Shown here piece after piece: positions 8,084 through 17,067 of a stretch of DNA of 64,000 nucleotides (position 1 is its first letter; the number at the start of each line of letters is the position of its first letter). The stretch spans positions 310,001-374,000 of the forward strand of contig NZ_JQED01000055.1 of assembly GCF_000764225.1 (NCBI RefSeq). The letters run 5' to 3'. Origin of the DNA: Colwellia psychrerythraea (GTDB lineage Bacteria > Pseudomonadota > Gammaproteobacteria > Enterobacterales > Alteromonadaceae). The notes under the pieces are model-generated. The model did not search any database. It was not told the DNA's origin and saw only the letters and a program-made list of their open reading frames with translations. Made by a program: the position numbers and the translations under genes.

Positions 8084-10582
8084 CTAAACTTTAACAATTT
8101 TGATAGCACATTTTTTGTAATCCGTTTCTTTCGATAATGGATCTGTGGCATCTAAAGTGACTTTGTTAACTAAACGACTTGCATCAAACCAAGGCATATA
8201 AACTAAACCGATTGGTGGCTTATTACGCCCTCTTGTCTCTACACGGGTTTGTACTTCACCACGACGAGAAATAAGTTTAACTAAATCGCCACGACGCATA
8301 TTACGTTTCTTAGCGTCATCAGGGTGCATGTAAACAAGTGCATCAGGCATTGCTTTGTATAACTCAGGTACACGCTGTGTCATAGAGCCTGAATGCCAAT
8401 GTTCTAATACACGACCAGTTGATAACCATAAGTCGTATTCATCATCCGGAGACTCTGCTGCAGGCTCATAAGGTAAAGCAAAGATAATTGCGCGACCATC
8501 TTTTTTACCATAAAAGTCCCAACCACTGCCTGGCTTAGCATAGGGATCTGAACCTTCCTTAAAGCGCCATTTGGTTTCTTTACCATCAACGACAGGCCAG
8601 CGTAATCCACGCTCTTGATGATATCTGTCATAAGGAGCTAAATCATGTGCATGACCACGGCCAAATGATGCATATTCTTCAAATAAACCTTTTTGAATAT
8701 AGAAACCAAAATCACGTGATTCATCATTTAAGCGATCTTCAGGAATTTCCGATAATGGGAATTTACCAACAGAAGAGTCTTTATAAAGTACATCAAATAA
8801 TGTTTTACCACGTACATCTGGCTTTTTAGCGATAAGCTCTTCAGGCCAAACATCTTCTACTTTAAAGCGCTTAGAAAATTCAACTAATTGCCACATATCT
8901 GATTTAGCGCCTTCAGGAGCTTTAACCATTTGATACCAAGACTGTGTACGACGTTCAGCATTACCGTATACACCTTCTTTTTCTACCCACATTGCTGTTG
9001 GTAAAATTAAATCAGCAGCTTGTGCGGTAACTGTTGGGTATGGATCTGATACTACGATAAAGTTTTTTGGATTACGATAACCTGGGAAAGCCTCTTCGTT
9101 AATGTTGGCAGCAGCTTGCATGTTGTTATTACACTGCACCCAATAGAAGTTTAACTTACCGTCTTTAAGCATGCGGTTTTGTAAAACAGCATGGTAACCA
9201 GGCTTCGGTGGAATAGTGCCTTCAGGTAAGTCCCAGATTTTTTCAGCAATAGCGCGATGCTTAGGGTTTTTTACAACCATGTCTGCAGGTAAACGGTGTG
9301 AGAAAGTACCTACTTCACGAGCCGTTCCACACGCCGAAGGTTGACCAGTTAATGAGAACGGGCTGTTACCAGGAGTAGAGATTTTACCGGTTAATAAATG
9401 AATATTATAAACTAAGTTGTTTGCCCAAACACCACGAGTATGTTGGTTAAAGCCCATAGTCCAGAAAGAGGTTACTTTTACTTTTGGATCCGCATACATT
9501 TCAGCAAGTGCTTCTAATTTATGCTCTGGAACGCCAGAAAGTTTTGATACGTATTCTGCTGTATAAGTACTAACAAACTTTGCGTATTCATTAAAATCAA
9601 TCGGCTTAGAACTACCAGCAGTTTTATCGTTGTTTTTAGCTTTTTGCTCTAGCGGATGCTCAGGACGAAGACCGTAACCAATATCCGTTTGACCGATTCT
9701 AAAGTTAGTATGTTTGTTAACAAAATCTTTATTCACACGATCAGTTTGAATGATGTAATTAGCAATGTAGTTCAAAATTGCTAAATCTGTTTGTGGCGTG
9801 AAGATCATACCATTATCGGCTAAATCGAAACTTCTGTGCTCAAACGTAGATAATACCGCAACTTTTACGTGTGGTGCACTTAAACGACGGTCAGTTAAAC
9901 GCGTCCAAAGAATTGGATGCATTTCAGCCATGTTTGAGCCCCATAATACAAAGGCATCAGCAGCTTCTAAATCATCGTAACAACCCATAGGCTCATCGAT
10001 ACCGAAGGTTCGCATAAAACCACCAACAGCAGATGCCATACAATGACGAGCATTAGGATCGATATTGTTTGTACGGAAACCGGCTTTCATCAATTTTGAA
10101 GCCGCGTAACCTTCTTGCACTGTCCATTGACCTGAACCGAACATACCTAGCGCTTCTGGACCATCTTTTTTCAATGCATCATTAGCTTTTTCAGCCATGA
10201 CATTAAAAGCTTGATCCCAAGAAATTGGCGTGAATTCACCTTCTTTATCGTATTTACCATTGGTCATACGTAATAAAGGGGTGGTAAGTCTGTCTTTGCC
10301 GTACATTATTTTTGAAAGAAAGTAACCTTTAACACAGCTCAGGCCTTTGTTTACTGGTGATTTAATATCACCGTGGGTTGCAACAACTTTTCCATCCATT
10401 ACACCTACGTTAACACTACAACCAGTACCACAAAAACGACAAGCAGCTTTGTCCCACTTAAGTTTAGTAATATCAGAACTGGTAATTAAATTTGAAGCTA
10501 CTGCTGGAACAGATACTCCGGCAACAGCAGCAGCAGCAGCAACGGCATTTGCTTTTATAAACTCTCGGCGATTAATTGTCAT
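8084..10582 (-). CDS. napA: Periplasmic nitrate reductase catalytic subunit NapA
   Basis: Molybdenum bis-MGD enzyme reducing nitrate to nitrite in the periplasm. A twin-arginine signal with NRREFIK is followed by an Ala-rich hydrophobic stretch cut near residue 29, so it is exported folded by Tat. A [4Fe-4S] site uses Cys48, Cys51, Cys55 and Cys83 (CRFCGTGC...LSC). Cys181 in ARHCMAS is the predicted Mo ligand, separating it from formate dehydrogenases that use Sec or Cys elsewhere. Length 832 is standard. The ATG follows AAGGAAGGTG. It stands between napD and napB in napEFDABC. Confidence 0.98.
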   Translation of the reverse strand: MTINRREFIKANAVAAAAAVAGVSVPAVASNLITSSDITKLKWDKAACRFCGTGCSVNVGVMDGKVVATHGDIKSPVNKGLSCVKGYFLSKIMYGKDRLTTPLLRMTNGKYDKEGEFTPISWDQAFNVMAEKANDALKKDGPEALGMFGSGQWTVQEGYAASKLMKAGFRTNNIDPNARHCMASAVGGFMRTFGIDEPMGCYDDLEAADAFVLWGSNMAEMHPILWTRLTDRRLSAPHVKVAVLSTFEHRSFDLADNGMIFTPQTDLAILNYIANYIIQTDRVNKDFVNKHTNFRIGQTDIGYGLRPEHPLEQKAKNNDKTAGSSKPIDFNEYAKFVSTYTAEYVSKLSGVPEHKLEALAEMYADPKVKVTSFWTMGFNQHTRGVWANNLVYNIHLLTGKISTPGNSPFSLTGQPSACGTAREVGTFSHRLPADMVVKNPKHRAIAEKIWDLPEGTIPPKPGYHAVLQNRMLKDGKLNFYWVQCNNNMQAAANINEEAFPGYRNPKNFIVVSDPYPTVTAQAADLILPTAMWVEKEGVYGNAERRTQSWYQMVKAPEGAKSDMWQLVEFSKRFKVEDVWPEELIAKKPDVRGKTLFDVLYKDSSVGKFPLSEIPEDRLNDESRDFGFYIQKGLFEEYASFGRGHAHDLAPYDRYHQERGLRWPVVDGKETKWRFKEGSDPYAKPGSGWDFYGKKDGRAIIFALPYEPAAESPDDEYDLWLSTGRVLEHWHSGSMTQRVPELYKAMPDALVYMHPDDAKKRNMRRGDLVKLISRRGEVQTRVETRGRNKPPIGLVYMPWFDASRLVNKVTLDATDPLSKETDYKKCAIKIVKV

Positions 10583-10669
10583 AATGTCACCTTCCTTTTG
10601 ATAATTTTGATTCGATTTTAAATAAATGGTTATATTTTATATACTTTTTCTAGAGCTATTTTTCTTGTG

Positions 10670-10993
10670 TTATTTTACTTGGTGGCTAACCTCATCAGCT
10701 TTATCACTTTCTGCAAGTTTTTTTTCTTGCTCTTCATCTAGAACCTGATGATAAACTGGTGATAAATTAAGTATGCCTTTATGGACTCTTATAATATCTA
10801 TTTTCTTGTCAAGATCTTTAAATCCAGTACCTTCAACAGTGAAAACTATTTTCCCTTCATCGCTGACTGCGTGAATTTCGGCACCTTCAACAGCAGTAAT
10901 AACCGCTTTCACTTCATCCAGTTGTGCCAATATTGGCGAGGCAACGAGACTAGCTACGTGGTATTCAGATGATCTATGGTTATTTTGTGTCAT
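10670..10993 (-). CDS. napD: NapA maturation chaperone NapD
   Basis: Cytoplasmic chaperone that binds the Tat signal of NapA and helps time cofactor loading before export. The 107-residue protein has the small ferredoxin-like NapD fold pattern: EYHVASLVASP at the start, a GAEIHAVSDEGKIVFTVEG core, and a loop VYHQV near residue 85. The C-terminal charged tail is longer than in some homologues. It sits between napF and napA, the usual place for this gene. Confidence 0.93.
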   Translation of the reverse strand: MTQNNHRSSEYHVASLVASPILAQLDEVKAVITAVEGAEIHAVSDEGKIVFTVEGTGFKDLDKKIDIIRVHKGILNLSPVYHQVLDEEQEKKLAESDKADEVSHQVK

Positions 10994-11012
10994 ATATTTC
11001 TTGATTTATTTT

Positions 11013-11576
11013 TCAAACCGTTGTTTGATCAAAGTTAAATGCTATTGCGTTTTGTGGGCAAACGCTTATACAAGCACCGCACTGGCTACAATCTACTTCG
11101 CTAATACTGGGTTGTGGAATACTTGAGTTGAGGTAATTAAATTTAATGACACTCGTTTCACATTCATCACGACAGCTTTGACAGTAAATATTATTTTTGG
11201 CTAAACATTTATCGTTAATTTCCAAGGTGACGGGCCAAGCTTTCTTAGCATTATCTTCAGTAGAGCCTTCAGTGATGTCTTTTGGAAAGAACCCTGAAAA
11301 TAATGGCTGCTCACATACTTCAATGCACTTGTTGCAAAAAGTACATTCACCTTGGTTAAAGTCGACTTTAGGAAAGCCATCTTCATCTTTAACAATAATG
11401 TTGCTTTCACAGCTCCGTATACAGTCTTGGCATTGAGTACAGCCAGAAGTAAAAACCGCTTCATTAATTACCCAAGGTAATCGCATAACCTGTTGTGTTT
11501 TTACACGGCCGCGAAATAATCGACGCCTAGATGGGTCTGCTAGCTTTTCCACATTATTGGTTTTCTTGGTAAACAA
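11013..11576 (-). CDS. napF: Ferredoxin-type protein NapF
   Basis: Cytoplasmic iron-sulfur protein linked to NapA maturation. Four cysteine clusters are visible in 187 residues: CTQCQDCIRSC, CTFCNKCIEVC, a less regular C-x-SCRDEC cluster, and CSQCGACISVC near the C terminus. The N-terminal RRRLFRG matches NapF. The reading frame appears to begin with TTG at 11576, four bases after the napE stop; the first internal ATG (residue 31) would remove conserved sequence. A purine stretch inside the end of napE could serve as the ribosome site. Start choice is the only uncertainty. Confidence 0.93.
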   Translation of the reverse strand: MFTKKTNNVEKLADPSRRRLFRGRVKTQQVMRLPWVINEAVFTSGCTQCQDCIRSCESNIIVKDEDGFPKVDFNQGECTFCNKCIEVCEQPLFSGFFPKDITEGSTEDNAKKAWPVTLEINDKCLAKNNIYCQSCRDECETSVIKFNYLNSSIPQPSISEVDCSQCGACISVCPQNAIAFNFDQTTV

Positions 11577-11580
11577 GTGC

Positions 11581-11745
11581 TTAAGATCCTGGTGGTCCTA
11601 AGAATGCTAGTTGACTGAACCATACGGCAAAACCAAAGCCGGCAACAATGATTACCGATAAGATGGGAGCTAGGAATACAGCTAGAAATATGAAGGTATT
11701 ACGCTCATGTTTTTTTTGTTGTTCAGGAGATGTTGCTTGATTCAT
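11581..11745 (-). CDS. napE: Nitrate reductase membrane protein NapE
   Basis: A 54-residue single-helix membrane protein. Translation on the minus strand starts MNQATSPEQQKKHERNTFIF, continues with a hydrophobic helix (about residues 18-48) and ends FLGPPGS. This matches the NapE pattern of a short charged N terminus, one transmembrane segment and a GPPG tail. Its role is unknown although it is conserved in nap operons. It is first in the operon, about 74 bp downstream of an FNR-type site. Confidence 0.9.
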   Translation of the reverse strand: MNQATSPEQQKKHERNTFIFLAVFLAPILSVIIVAGFGFAVWFSQLAFLGPPGS

Positions 11746-11818
11746 AATGCTCTCGAAAGTTTATGATTAAATTAAGCTAGATTTACGGCTCAGTTTAATA
11801 ATTTGCTAATTTATTTTA

Positions 11819-11832
11819 TTGATGTAGATCAA
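11819..11832 (-). promoter_or_regulatory. FNR-type site of the nap operon
   Basis: TTGATGTAGATCAA is a perfect TTGAT-N4-ATCAA palindrome, the consensus for FNR/EtrA/Anr oxygen-responsive activators. It lies 74 bp before napE. On the minus strand a TATTAA hexamer at 11800-11795 would be a -10 element at roughly class II spacing. Activation of nap under low oxygen is inferred. Confidence 0.85.
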
Positions 11833-11990
11833 GTTATACAAGATAACCATAGTTCATTTGTGGTTTTATGCAGTATAGGATTTAATTACGTGAAAAAGCT
11901 AGATTAAATTAAATTTTCTTTGCTTAAATATGCTTGATAAACTTAATTTTATTACCCGTTACAATTTATTTTTGGAGTTTTTAAAAAGCT

Positions 11991-14228
11991 ATGTCAGCTC
12001 AACTTTTTACCTCTTGGTTTGATAAATATACAAAAAATGCCTATTTATTGAGTGAAAGGCGGCTTATTGTACTATCAGGAAGTGATTCTTGGGCACTCTC
12101 TTTAATTGAGTCGCTTGATATTTTCTCTTCGGCTTTAAGGGCCAATTCTAACCATGCAACAGATAGTGGTCATTGTCTCATTTATGGTGATAGTGGCGTT
12201 TTTCCTGCCAATGTGCAGAACAAACGTTATCGCGATAAATTGGGTAGTGAAAGTGATATGATCATTTTTGCTGATAGTCAATTTACCATCGATGCTTTTG
12301 CTGCGTTATCGGGGACTTTAAAGGCCGGTGGTATCTTTTTTCTAATTGCACCTGAAATTAAGTTAAAGCGCGAATGCAGTCTTTTCTTAAGGCGCTTTTA
12401 TTCTTTAATTGAAGTAATGCCTGAGCATACTGTTATTTCTCAAGCAAAGGTTGAACTACCAGTAAACCTTGGCAATATAAGTAAGCAAGGGAAACAAGAC
12501 AACAAGCAGCTTTATTCATTTGATTGCATCACGGCAGAGCAGCACACTGCTGTCAAAGCTATTAAAAAAGTGGTAACTGGCCATAGAAAAAGGCCGTTAG
12601 TATTAACCGCTGATCGTGGTAGAGGTAAATCATCAGCATTGGCTATTGCTTGTGCACAGTTACTGAAAGCACATGAACATAACGAGTTTAGTATTATTAT
12701 TACGGCACCTGATACTCAGGCTTTGTCCGTTTTTTATCGACAATTAACGAAAAGCCTAGGCGCTATTGAGCTGCAGGGTAATAAGATTACTTATGGAAAA
12801 GCTAGGTTAACGTTTATTGCTGTTGACCAATTAATTAGAGAGCGGATAAAGGTTAACCTCCTTTTAGTTGATGAAGCTGCGGCAATTTCCGTTTACTTGC
12901 TTGAGCAGCTGCTTAACAGTTACCACCGTATGGTTTTTTCTAGCACAGTGCATGGCTATGAAGGGGCAGGGCGAGGCTTTACTTTAAAGTTCCAAAAAAC
13001 ACTGGATAGATTATGCCCGCAGTGGGTGAGTTTGCATCTAAACCAACCGATTCGCTGGCGAGAAAATGATCCGCTTGAGCAATTGGTTTTTGATGCTTGT
13101 TTATTAAATGCAGAGTTGCCTGATTTAAAAACAACAATTGTTCCGCAGCCATTATTCAATAGTAAAGTCAGCTCTCCTCATAAAGTAGATAATATAAAGG
13201 CACTTGATGAAGTGGTGTTTAAAGTTATCCCAGCTAAAGAGTTAGTTGCAGATGACGTTTTGCTAAAACAAGTTTTTGCTGTACTGGTGACAGCACATTA
13301 CCAAACTAAGCCCAGTGATTTACAGTTACTGTTGGATAACCCTCAAGTGCAAGTCACTTGTCTTTTTTCCTCACAAAATAAAAATGCCGATATACTTGCT
13401 GTTGCGTTATTAATGCATGAAGGGAAAGGGCATGGCGTTACTATTGATGATGTTCGTGCCGTAAAAAATTCTGAGCAACGTTTACGCAATCACTTTTTGC
13501 CGCAATCATTATTCAGTCACTGTGGTTTTGAAAAAGCCTTTGATTTTGTATGTTTACGGATTATGCGCATTGCAGTACACCCACAAATTCAACAGCAGGG
13601 TCTTGGCTCTAAATTTATTCGTCACATTGAATTATTAGCAGTGAAACAAGGTGTCGATTTTATTGGTTCTAGCTTTGGGGTTAACCCTGAACTACTTTCT
13701 TTTTGGTTAAATGCGGGGTTTTCTCCTGCAAGAATAGGTTTCACTAAGGATAAAGCGAGCGGAGAACATTCTGCATTATTAATTAAAGCGCTTAGTGAAA
13801 AAAGTAAAGAAGCACAACAACATTTGCATAGTAATTTTTATCAGAGTTTTGATTATTTACTTTTGGAAGAATATAAAACGTTATCTACAGAGCTTGTTTT
13901 ATTGCTGTTGAGACAAAATACTAAAGAAGACTTAAAAGCATTGTCGGCCCAAGATATTGCTAATGTTTGGGCCTTTTCGCGTGGTGAACGTTTATATAGC
14001 AGCTGCAGTTATAGTTTATATTTATGGCTTAAACATGAACTGTTGAGCGAGGCTAAGTACCACTCAACAGAGCTCTTGCAGCACTCTTTAGTACTCATTG
14101 CCAGACTAATACAAAAACAAGATAGTGACTCTGTTTGTCAGCAATTTGGTTTAACAGGGAAAAAAATGTTGAATAAGCATATAAAAGACTATGTTTACTC
14201 TAGGCTTACTACACTTGGCTATGAATAA
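11991..14228 (+). CDS. tmcA: tRNA(Met) cytidine acetyltransferase TmcA
   Basis: Forms N4-acetylcytidine at the wobble position of elongator tRNA-Met using acetyl-CoA and ATP, preventing misreading of AUA. The 745 residues show an N-terminal DUF1726-like part, an RNA-helicase-like module with Walker A DRGRGKSS near 208-215 and Walker B LLLVDEAAAI near 290-299, then a GNAT acetyltransferase block with RIAVHPQIQQQGLG near 526-540. It is somewhat longer than the E. coli enzyme (671). The start follows TTGGAG. It is a single gene, convergent with the small Fur-box genes. Confidence 0.95.
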   Translation: MSAQLFTSWFDKYTKNAYLLSERRLIVLSGSDSWALSLIESLDIFSSALRANSNHATDSGHCLIYGDSGVFPANVQNKRYRDKLGSESDMIIFADSQFTIDAFAALSGTLKAGGIFFLIAPEIKLKRECSLFLRRFYSLIEVMPEHTVISQAKVELPVNLGNISKQGKQDNKQLYSFDCITAEQHTAVKAIKKVVTGHRKRPLVLTADRGRGKSSALAIACAQLLKAHEHNEFSIIITAPDTQALSVFYRQLTKSLGAIELQGNKITYGKARLTFIAVDQLIRERIKVNLLLVDEAAAISVYLLEQLLNSYHRMVFSSTVHGYEGAGRGFTLKFQKTLDRLCPQWVSLHLNQPIRWRENDPLEQLVFDACLLNAELPDLKTTIVPQPLFNSKVSSPHKVDNIKALDEVVFKVIPAKELVADDVLLKQVFAVLVTAHYQTKPSDLQLLLDNPQVQVTCLFSSQNKNADILAVALLMHEGKGHGVTIDDVRAVKNSEQRLRNHFLPQSLFSHCGFEKAFDFVCLRIMRIAVHPQIQQQGLGSKFIRHIELLAVKQGVDFIGSSFGVNPELLSFWLNAGFSPARIGFTKDKASGEHSALLIKALSEKSKEAQQHLHSNFYQSFDYLLLEEYKTLSTELVLLLLRQNTKEDLKALSAQDIANVWAFSRGERLYSSCSYSLYLWLKHELLSEAKYHSTELLQHSLVLIARLIQKQDSDSVCQQFGLTGKKMLNKHIKDYVYSRLTTLGYE

Positions 14229-14232
14229 GTAG

Positions 14233-14248
14233 ACTAAAGCGCTTTAGT
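14233..14248. repeat. 16-bp perfect palindrome between convergent genes
   Basis: ACTAAAGCGCTTTAGT is fully self-complementary and lies just after the tmcA stop. It may form a small bidirectional termination hairpin, but no T tract follows. Confidence 0.4.
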
Positions 14249-14269
14249 TAACATAATGTCTTTACACGG

Positions 14270-14497
14270 TTAACCGGCTTCATTATGTCTAGCATGCCAT
14301 TGCCAAAATCGTTTCATAGCGAGGTATTCACATTGCTTTTCGCCACAAAAACTAATGTCATCATGATGCAGTATCTTATTTAGGTAAAAGTTAATTGTTT
14401 TAGCTAAGCCTGTACTCGGGTTGTTATTATAGGTGGTGAGCAACATAGCTAGCCAGCTTTCCATATACGTAAATTCATTTGACATGATTAAGCACAT
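14270..14497 (-). CDS. Small hypothetical protein, second gene behind the Fur-like box
   Basis: A 75-residue soluble protein I do not recognise. It contains SFCGEKQCEY, with two cysteines four residues apart, and an aromatic, basic tail KRFWQWHARHN. The ATG at 14497 has GGAGAAG 7-10 bases upstream and overlaps the previous gene by 10 nt; a second ATG at 14485 lies two bases after the previous stop and is the alternative start (71 residues). Coupling to the upstream gene suggests a shared role, probably iron-responsive. No transmembrane or signal segment is visible. Confidence 0.6.
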   Translation of the reverse strand: MCLIMSNEFTYMESWLAMLLTTYNNNPSTGLAKTINFYLNKILHHDDISFCGEKQCEYLAMKRFWQWHARHNEAG

Positions 14498-14694
14498 AAT
14501 ATTTCTTCTCCATCATGAGTATCGCAGCTTGTACTGCTTGCAAGTAAATTATGCCAAATAATTGTTTTTGCATTGGCATTTAAACATTTGCAATCACCGC
14601 AATGTAATAAACCTGAATTAAGTAAATGAGAAAGTAAGTTGCTAGAAATCTCAACTTGTACTTTGTCAGTATCGTTCGTGGTAATAGTCGGCAT
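14488..14694 (-). CDS. Small Cys-containing hypothetical protein behind the Fur-like box
   Basis: Reading from ATG 14694 gives 68 residues beginning MPTITTNDTDKV, with HCGDCKCLN in the middle and SCDTHDGEEILCA at the end: five cysteines in a very small protein. The open frame extends upstream to 14793, but that start would read through the Fur-like box, while ATG 14694 has a strong GAGGAGAG ribosome site. The cysteine pattern could bind a metal or Fe-S cluster; this is inference. It overlaps the next small gene by 10 nt, so the two are probably one operon. Function unknown. Confidence 0.65.
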   Translation of the reverse strand: MPTITTNDTDKVQVEISSNLLSHLLNSGLLHCGDCKCLNANAKTIIWHNLLASSTSCDTHDGEEILCA

Positions 14695-14743
14695 CTTTTC
14701 TCTCCTCGTTTTACTCAGCATAAACAAACAATACTGGTATTGC

Positions 14744-14764
14744 AAATGATAATTATTATCATTT
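14744..14764 (-). promoter_or_regulatory. Fur-like box
   Basis: Two half-sites, AAATGATAAT and ATTATCATTT, flank a central T in an almost perfect 21-bp inverted repeat that resembles the Fur consensus GATAATGATAATCATTATC. It lies 50-70 bp upstream of the small gene starting at 14694, where it would overlap the promoter. Iron repression is inferred. Confidence 0.8.
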
Positions 14765-14866
14765 GTTGCTTCTGGTAAAGTAATATACGGCAATTGTTAT
14801 TTTGTATTACTTCTAGTGATTAACCAGTACACTATGATTAGATATTGAGACATAGGAATTTAAAAT

Positions 14867-15748
14867 ATGCATGCAGCAGTAAGCGTACAGTCACTTTGTA
14901 AGCATTATAAAGATGTCTGTGCAGTTGATAATGTGAGTTTTGACGTTCAACAAGGACATTGTTTTGGTTTACTTGGGCCTAATGGCGCAGGAAAAACAAC
15001 AACAATTGAAATTATGGAAGGTATTATCAGTGCTTCTTCTGGGCATGTTCTTTATCAAGGTCAGCGTGTTGATAGTCAAATATCTCAGCAAATAGGTATT
15101 CAATTTCAACATACTGCCCTACAGGACTTTCTAACCGTCAAAGAAACCCTAAACTTATTTGCTTCTTTTTATCAAAACACATTGCCGCAAGCGCAATTAA
15201 TCGAACTGTGTGATTTAAGTGATTTTTTAGATCGCGATAATCGTTTATTGTCTGGAGGTCAAAGACAACGATTATTGCTCGCTTTAGCGCTGATAAATGA
15301 TCCTCAAATTATTTTTCTTGATGAGCCTACAACAGGCCTCGATCCTCACGCCCGTCGTAATTTTTGGCAATTGATTAAAAATATTAAAGCACAAAATAAA
15401 ACCGTTGTTTTGACAACGCACTATATGGATGAAGCAGAGCAACTTTGTGATGATATTGTCATCATGGATTTAGGGCGAATAATTGAAGCTGGGACTCCAC
15501 ATGAATTATTAGCTAAACATTTTGAAGATGTTTTTATCTACTTGCCTCAGTCACAAGTCTCCAATGAGCTGGTCATTGAACATGGTTGGAATAAATTAGC
15601 TGATCGGATTGAAATCACGAGTAAAAATGTTGAACAAACATTATCTTTATTGATGAATAATAATATTTCCCTTGATAGCTTGCATGTTAAGTCAGCAAAC
15701 CTTGATGACTTGTTTTTGAAACTTACAGGTCATTCGTTGCAAGCATAA
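14867..15748 (+). CDS. ABC-2 type exporter, ATP-binding protein
   Basis: ATPase of an ABC-2 export system (drug, polysaccharide or lipid family; substrate unknown). Walker A GPNGAGKTT is at residues 37-45, the signature LSGGQRQR near 127, Walker B IIFLDEPTTGLDP near 146-158 and the switch His in LTTHYMDEAEQL. The 293 residues include the C-terminal extension typical of NodI/CcmA-like exporters. The permease gene follows 32 bp downstream, so the two form a complete half-transporter pair. The next genes give no clue to the substrate. Confidence 0.93.
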   Translation: MHAAVSVQSLCKHYKDVCAVDNVSFDVQQGHCFGLLGPNGAGKTTTIEIMEGIISASSGHVLYQGQRVDSQISQQIGIQFQHTALQDFLTVKETLNLFASFYQNTLPQAQLIELCDLSDFLDRDNRLLSGGQRQRLLLALALINDPQIIFLDEPTTGLDPHARRNFWQLIKNIKAQNKTVVLTTHYMDEAEQLCDDIVIMDLGRIIEAGTPHELLAKHFEDVFIYLPQSQVSNELVIEHGWNKLADRIEITSKNVEQTLSLLMNNNISLDSLHVKSANLDDLFLKLTGHSLQA

Positions 15749-15780
15749 CGAAGTCTGGCTCTTATATTTTAGGAAATCAT

Positions 15781-16812
15781 ATGAATTTCAAACGCTTTTT
15801 TGCTGTTTTTAAAGCACGGAATATTGAATTTTTTCGTGATAGGTCTTCACTCGGTTGGAATCTAATATTTCCAATTCTTTTGTTGGTAGGCTTCTCTTTT
15901 ATTTTTTCAGGTGATGGTCGCCCTGCTTATAAGATAGGCTTACTTGTAGAGCAAGAAAACACTCAACAAATAAATGAGAGTAAAGCAGAAAAAGCACTGA
16001 CACAGTTACGTTTTATTGATTTCATTATCTATAACGATCTTGCTTTAGCGAAAGCAAAGCTTAGTCGCCATAGCCTTGACCTGTTGGTTGATTTTAATAC
16101 TAAACGTTATTGGGTTAATGAAGAGTCGTCCAAAAGTTATTTAGCTGAAAAAATATTTCTTGGTCAGCAACTTGAGTTTATTCGTTTACAGAGTAGTGGA
16201 AAGAATATTCGGTATGTTGATTGGGTACTACCTGGAATATTGGGTATGAACATGATGTTCAGTTGCTTATTTGGTGTAGGTTATGTCATCGTTCGTTATC
16301 GTAAAAATTCAGTATTAAAGCGCTTAAAAGCAACACCTTTGTCTGCATTTGAATTTGTTTCTGCTCAATTATTATCACGACTGTTCATTGTTATGTTTAT
16401 GTCAACGGTCGTATATAGTGGCTGTAATGTCTTTTTCGATTTTTTCATGTTGGGAAGTTATTTCGACTTATTCATCATTGGTGCATTAGGCGCTTTTTGT
16501 TTAATTAGCCTAGGGCTGCTCGTGGCAAGCCGTAGTAAAAGTGAAGAGCTTATTGGCGGCTTATTGAATGTAACCTCTTGGCCTATGATGATGCTTTCAG
16601 GCGTGTGGTTTAGTCTAGAAGGTGCGCCTGATGCATTAAAAGTCTTAGCAGACTTTATGCCGTTAACTCATTTAGTGTCTGGCGCTAGAGCTGTGATTAC
16701 CGAAGGAGCTACTCTGAGTGATATTAGTTTTCATGTTAATATATTACTGTTGATGAGTAGTATCTTTCTGGTCTTAGGGGCTTATTTCTTTAGTTGGAAT
16801 ACAGAACGTTAG
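15781..16812 (+). CDS. ABC-2 type exporter, permease
   Basis: Membrane partner of the preceding ATPase. The 343 residues have an N-terminal helix (about residues 25-42), a large extracytoplasmic domain (about 45-145), then five hydrophobic segments, with the ABC-2 pattern PMMMLSGVWFSLEGAP...FMPLTHLVSGAR near 265-305. This topology is the YhgE/NodJ-like ABC-2 type. An AGGAA ribosome site precedes the ATG. The transported molecule cannot be judged from sequence. Confidence 0.92.
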   Translation: MNFKRFFAVFKARNIEFFRDRSSLGWNLIFPILLLVGFSFIFSGDGRPAYKIGLLVEQENTQQINESKAEKALTQLRFIDFIIYNDLALAKAKLSRHSLDLLVDFNTKRYWVNEESSKSYLAEKIFLGQQLEFIRLQSSGKNIRYVDWVLPGILGMNMMFSCLFGVGYVIVRYRKNSVLKRLKATPLSAFEFVSAQLLSRLFIVMFMSTVVYSGCNVFFDFFMLGSYFDLFIIGALGAFCLISLGLLVASRSKSEELIGGLLNVTSWPMMMLSGVWFSLEGAPDALKVLADFMPLTHLVSGARAVITEGATLSDISFHVNILLLMSSIFLVLGAYFFSWNTER

Positions 16813-16984
16813 CATTTTATCTTAAAATGAGCATCTTCAATTGGATCACGCATAAAGTTGTCAGTCATACTGTGAAATAAAAATTGAAACGATAGTGTTG
16901 TGGTGTAGTATTAGTATTATATTTAGGCAAGTAAAGTAAGGTTTTGATAGCTTTACGGCATTATTCGAGTTTGTGGTAATTGTA

Positions 16985-16995
16985 TGGTCATACCA
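16985..16995. promoter_or_regulatory. FadR-like palindrome upstream of the KAS III gene
   Basis: TGGTCATACCA, within GTATGGTCATACCAGTATAC, resembles the core TGGTCNGACCA of GntR-family FadR operators. It lies about 75 bp before the ketosynthase start. The match is short and the regulator is not in the window. Confidence 0.3.
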
Positions 16996-17067
16996 GTATA
17001 CTTGTCTTAAGTACGTCATTGTCACATAAGTACAATGATATTTCCCCCTTATTTTAAGAGACCTATT

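Noticed and set aside
7736..8087. Plus-strand frames opposite napB
   Set aside because: They are antisense shadows; the minus strand encodes a clear diheme NapB.
14695..14793. N-terminal extension of the small Cys-containing gene
   Set aside because: It would run through the Fur-like box, while ATG 14694 has a strong GAGGAGAG ribosome site.
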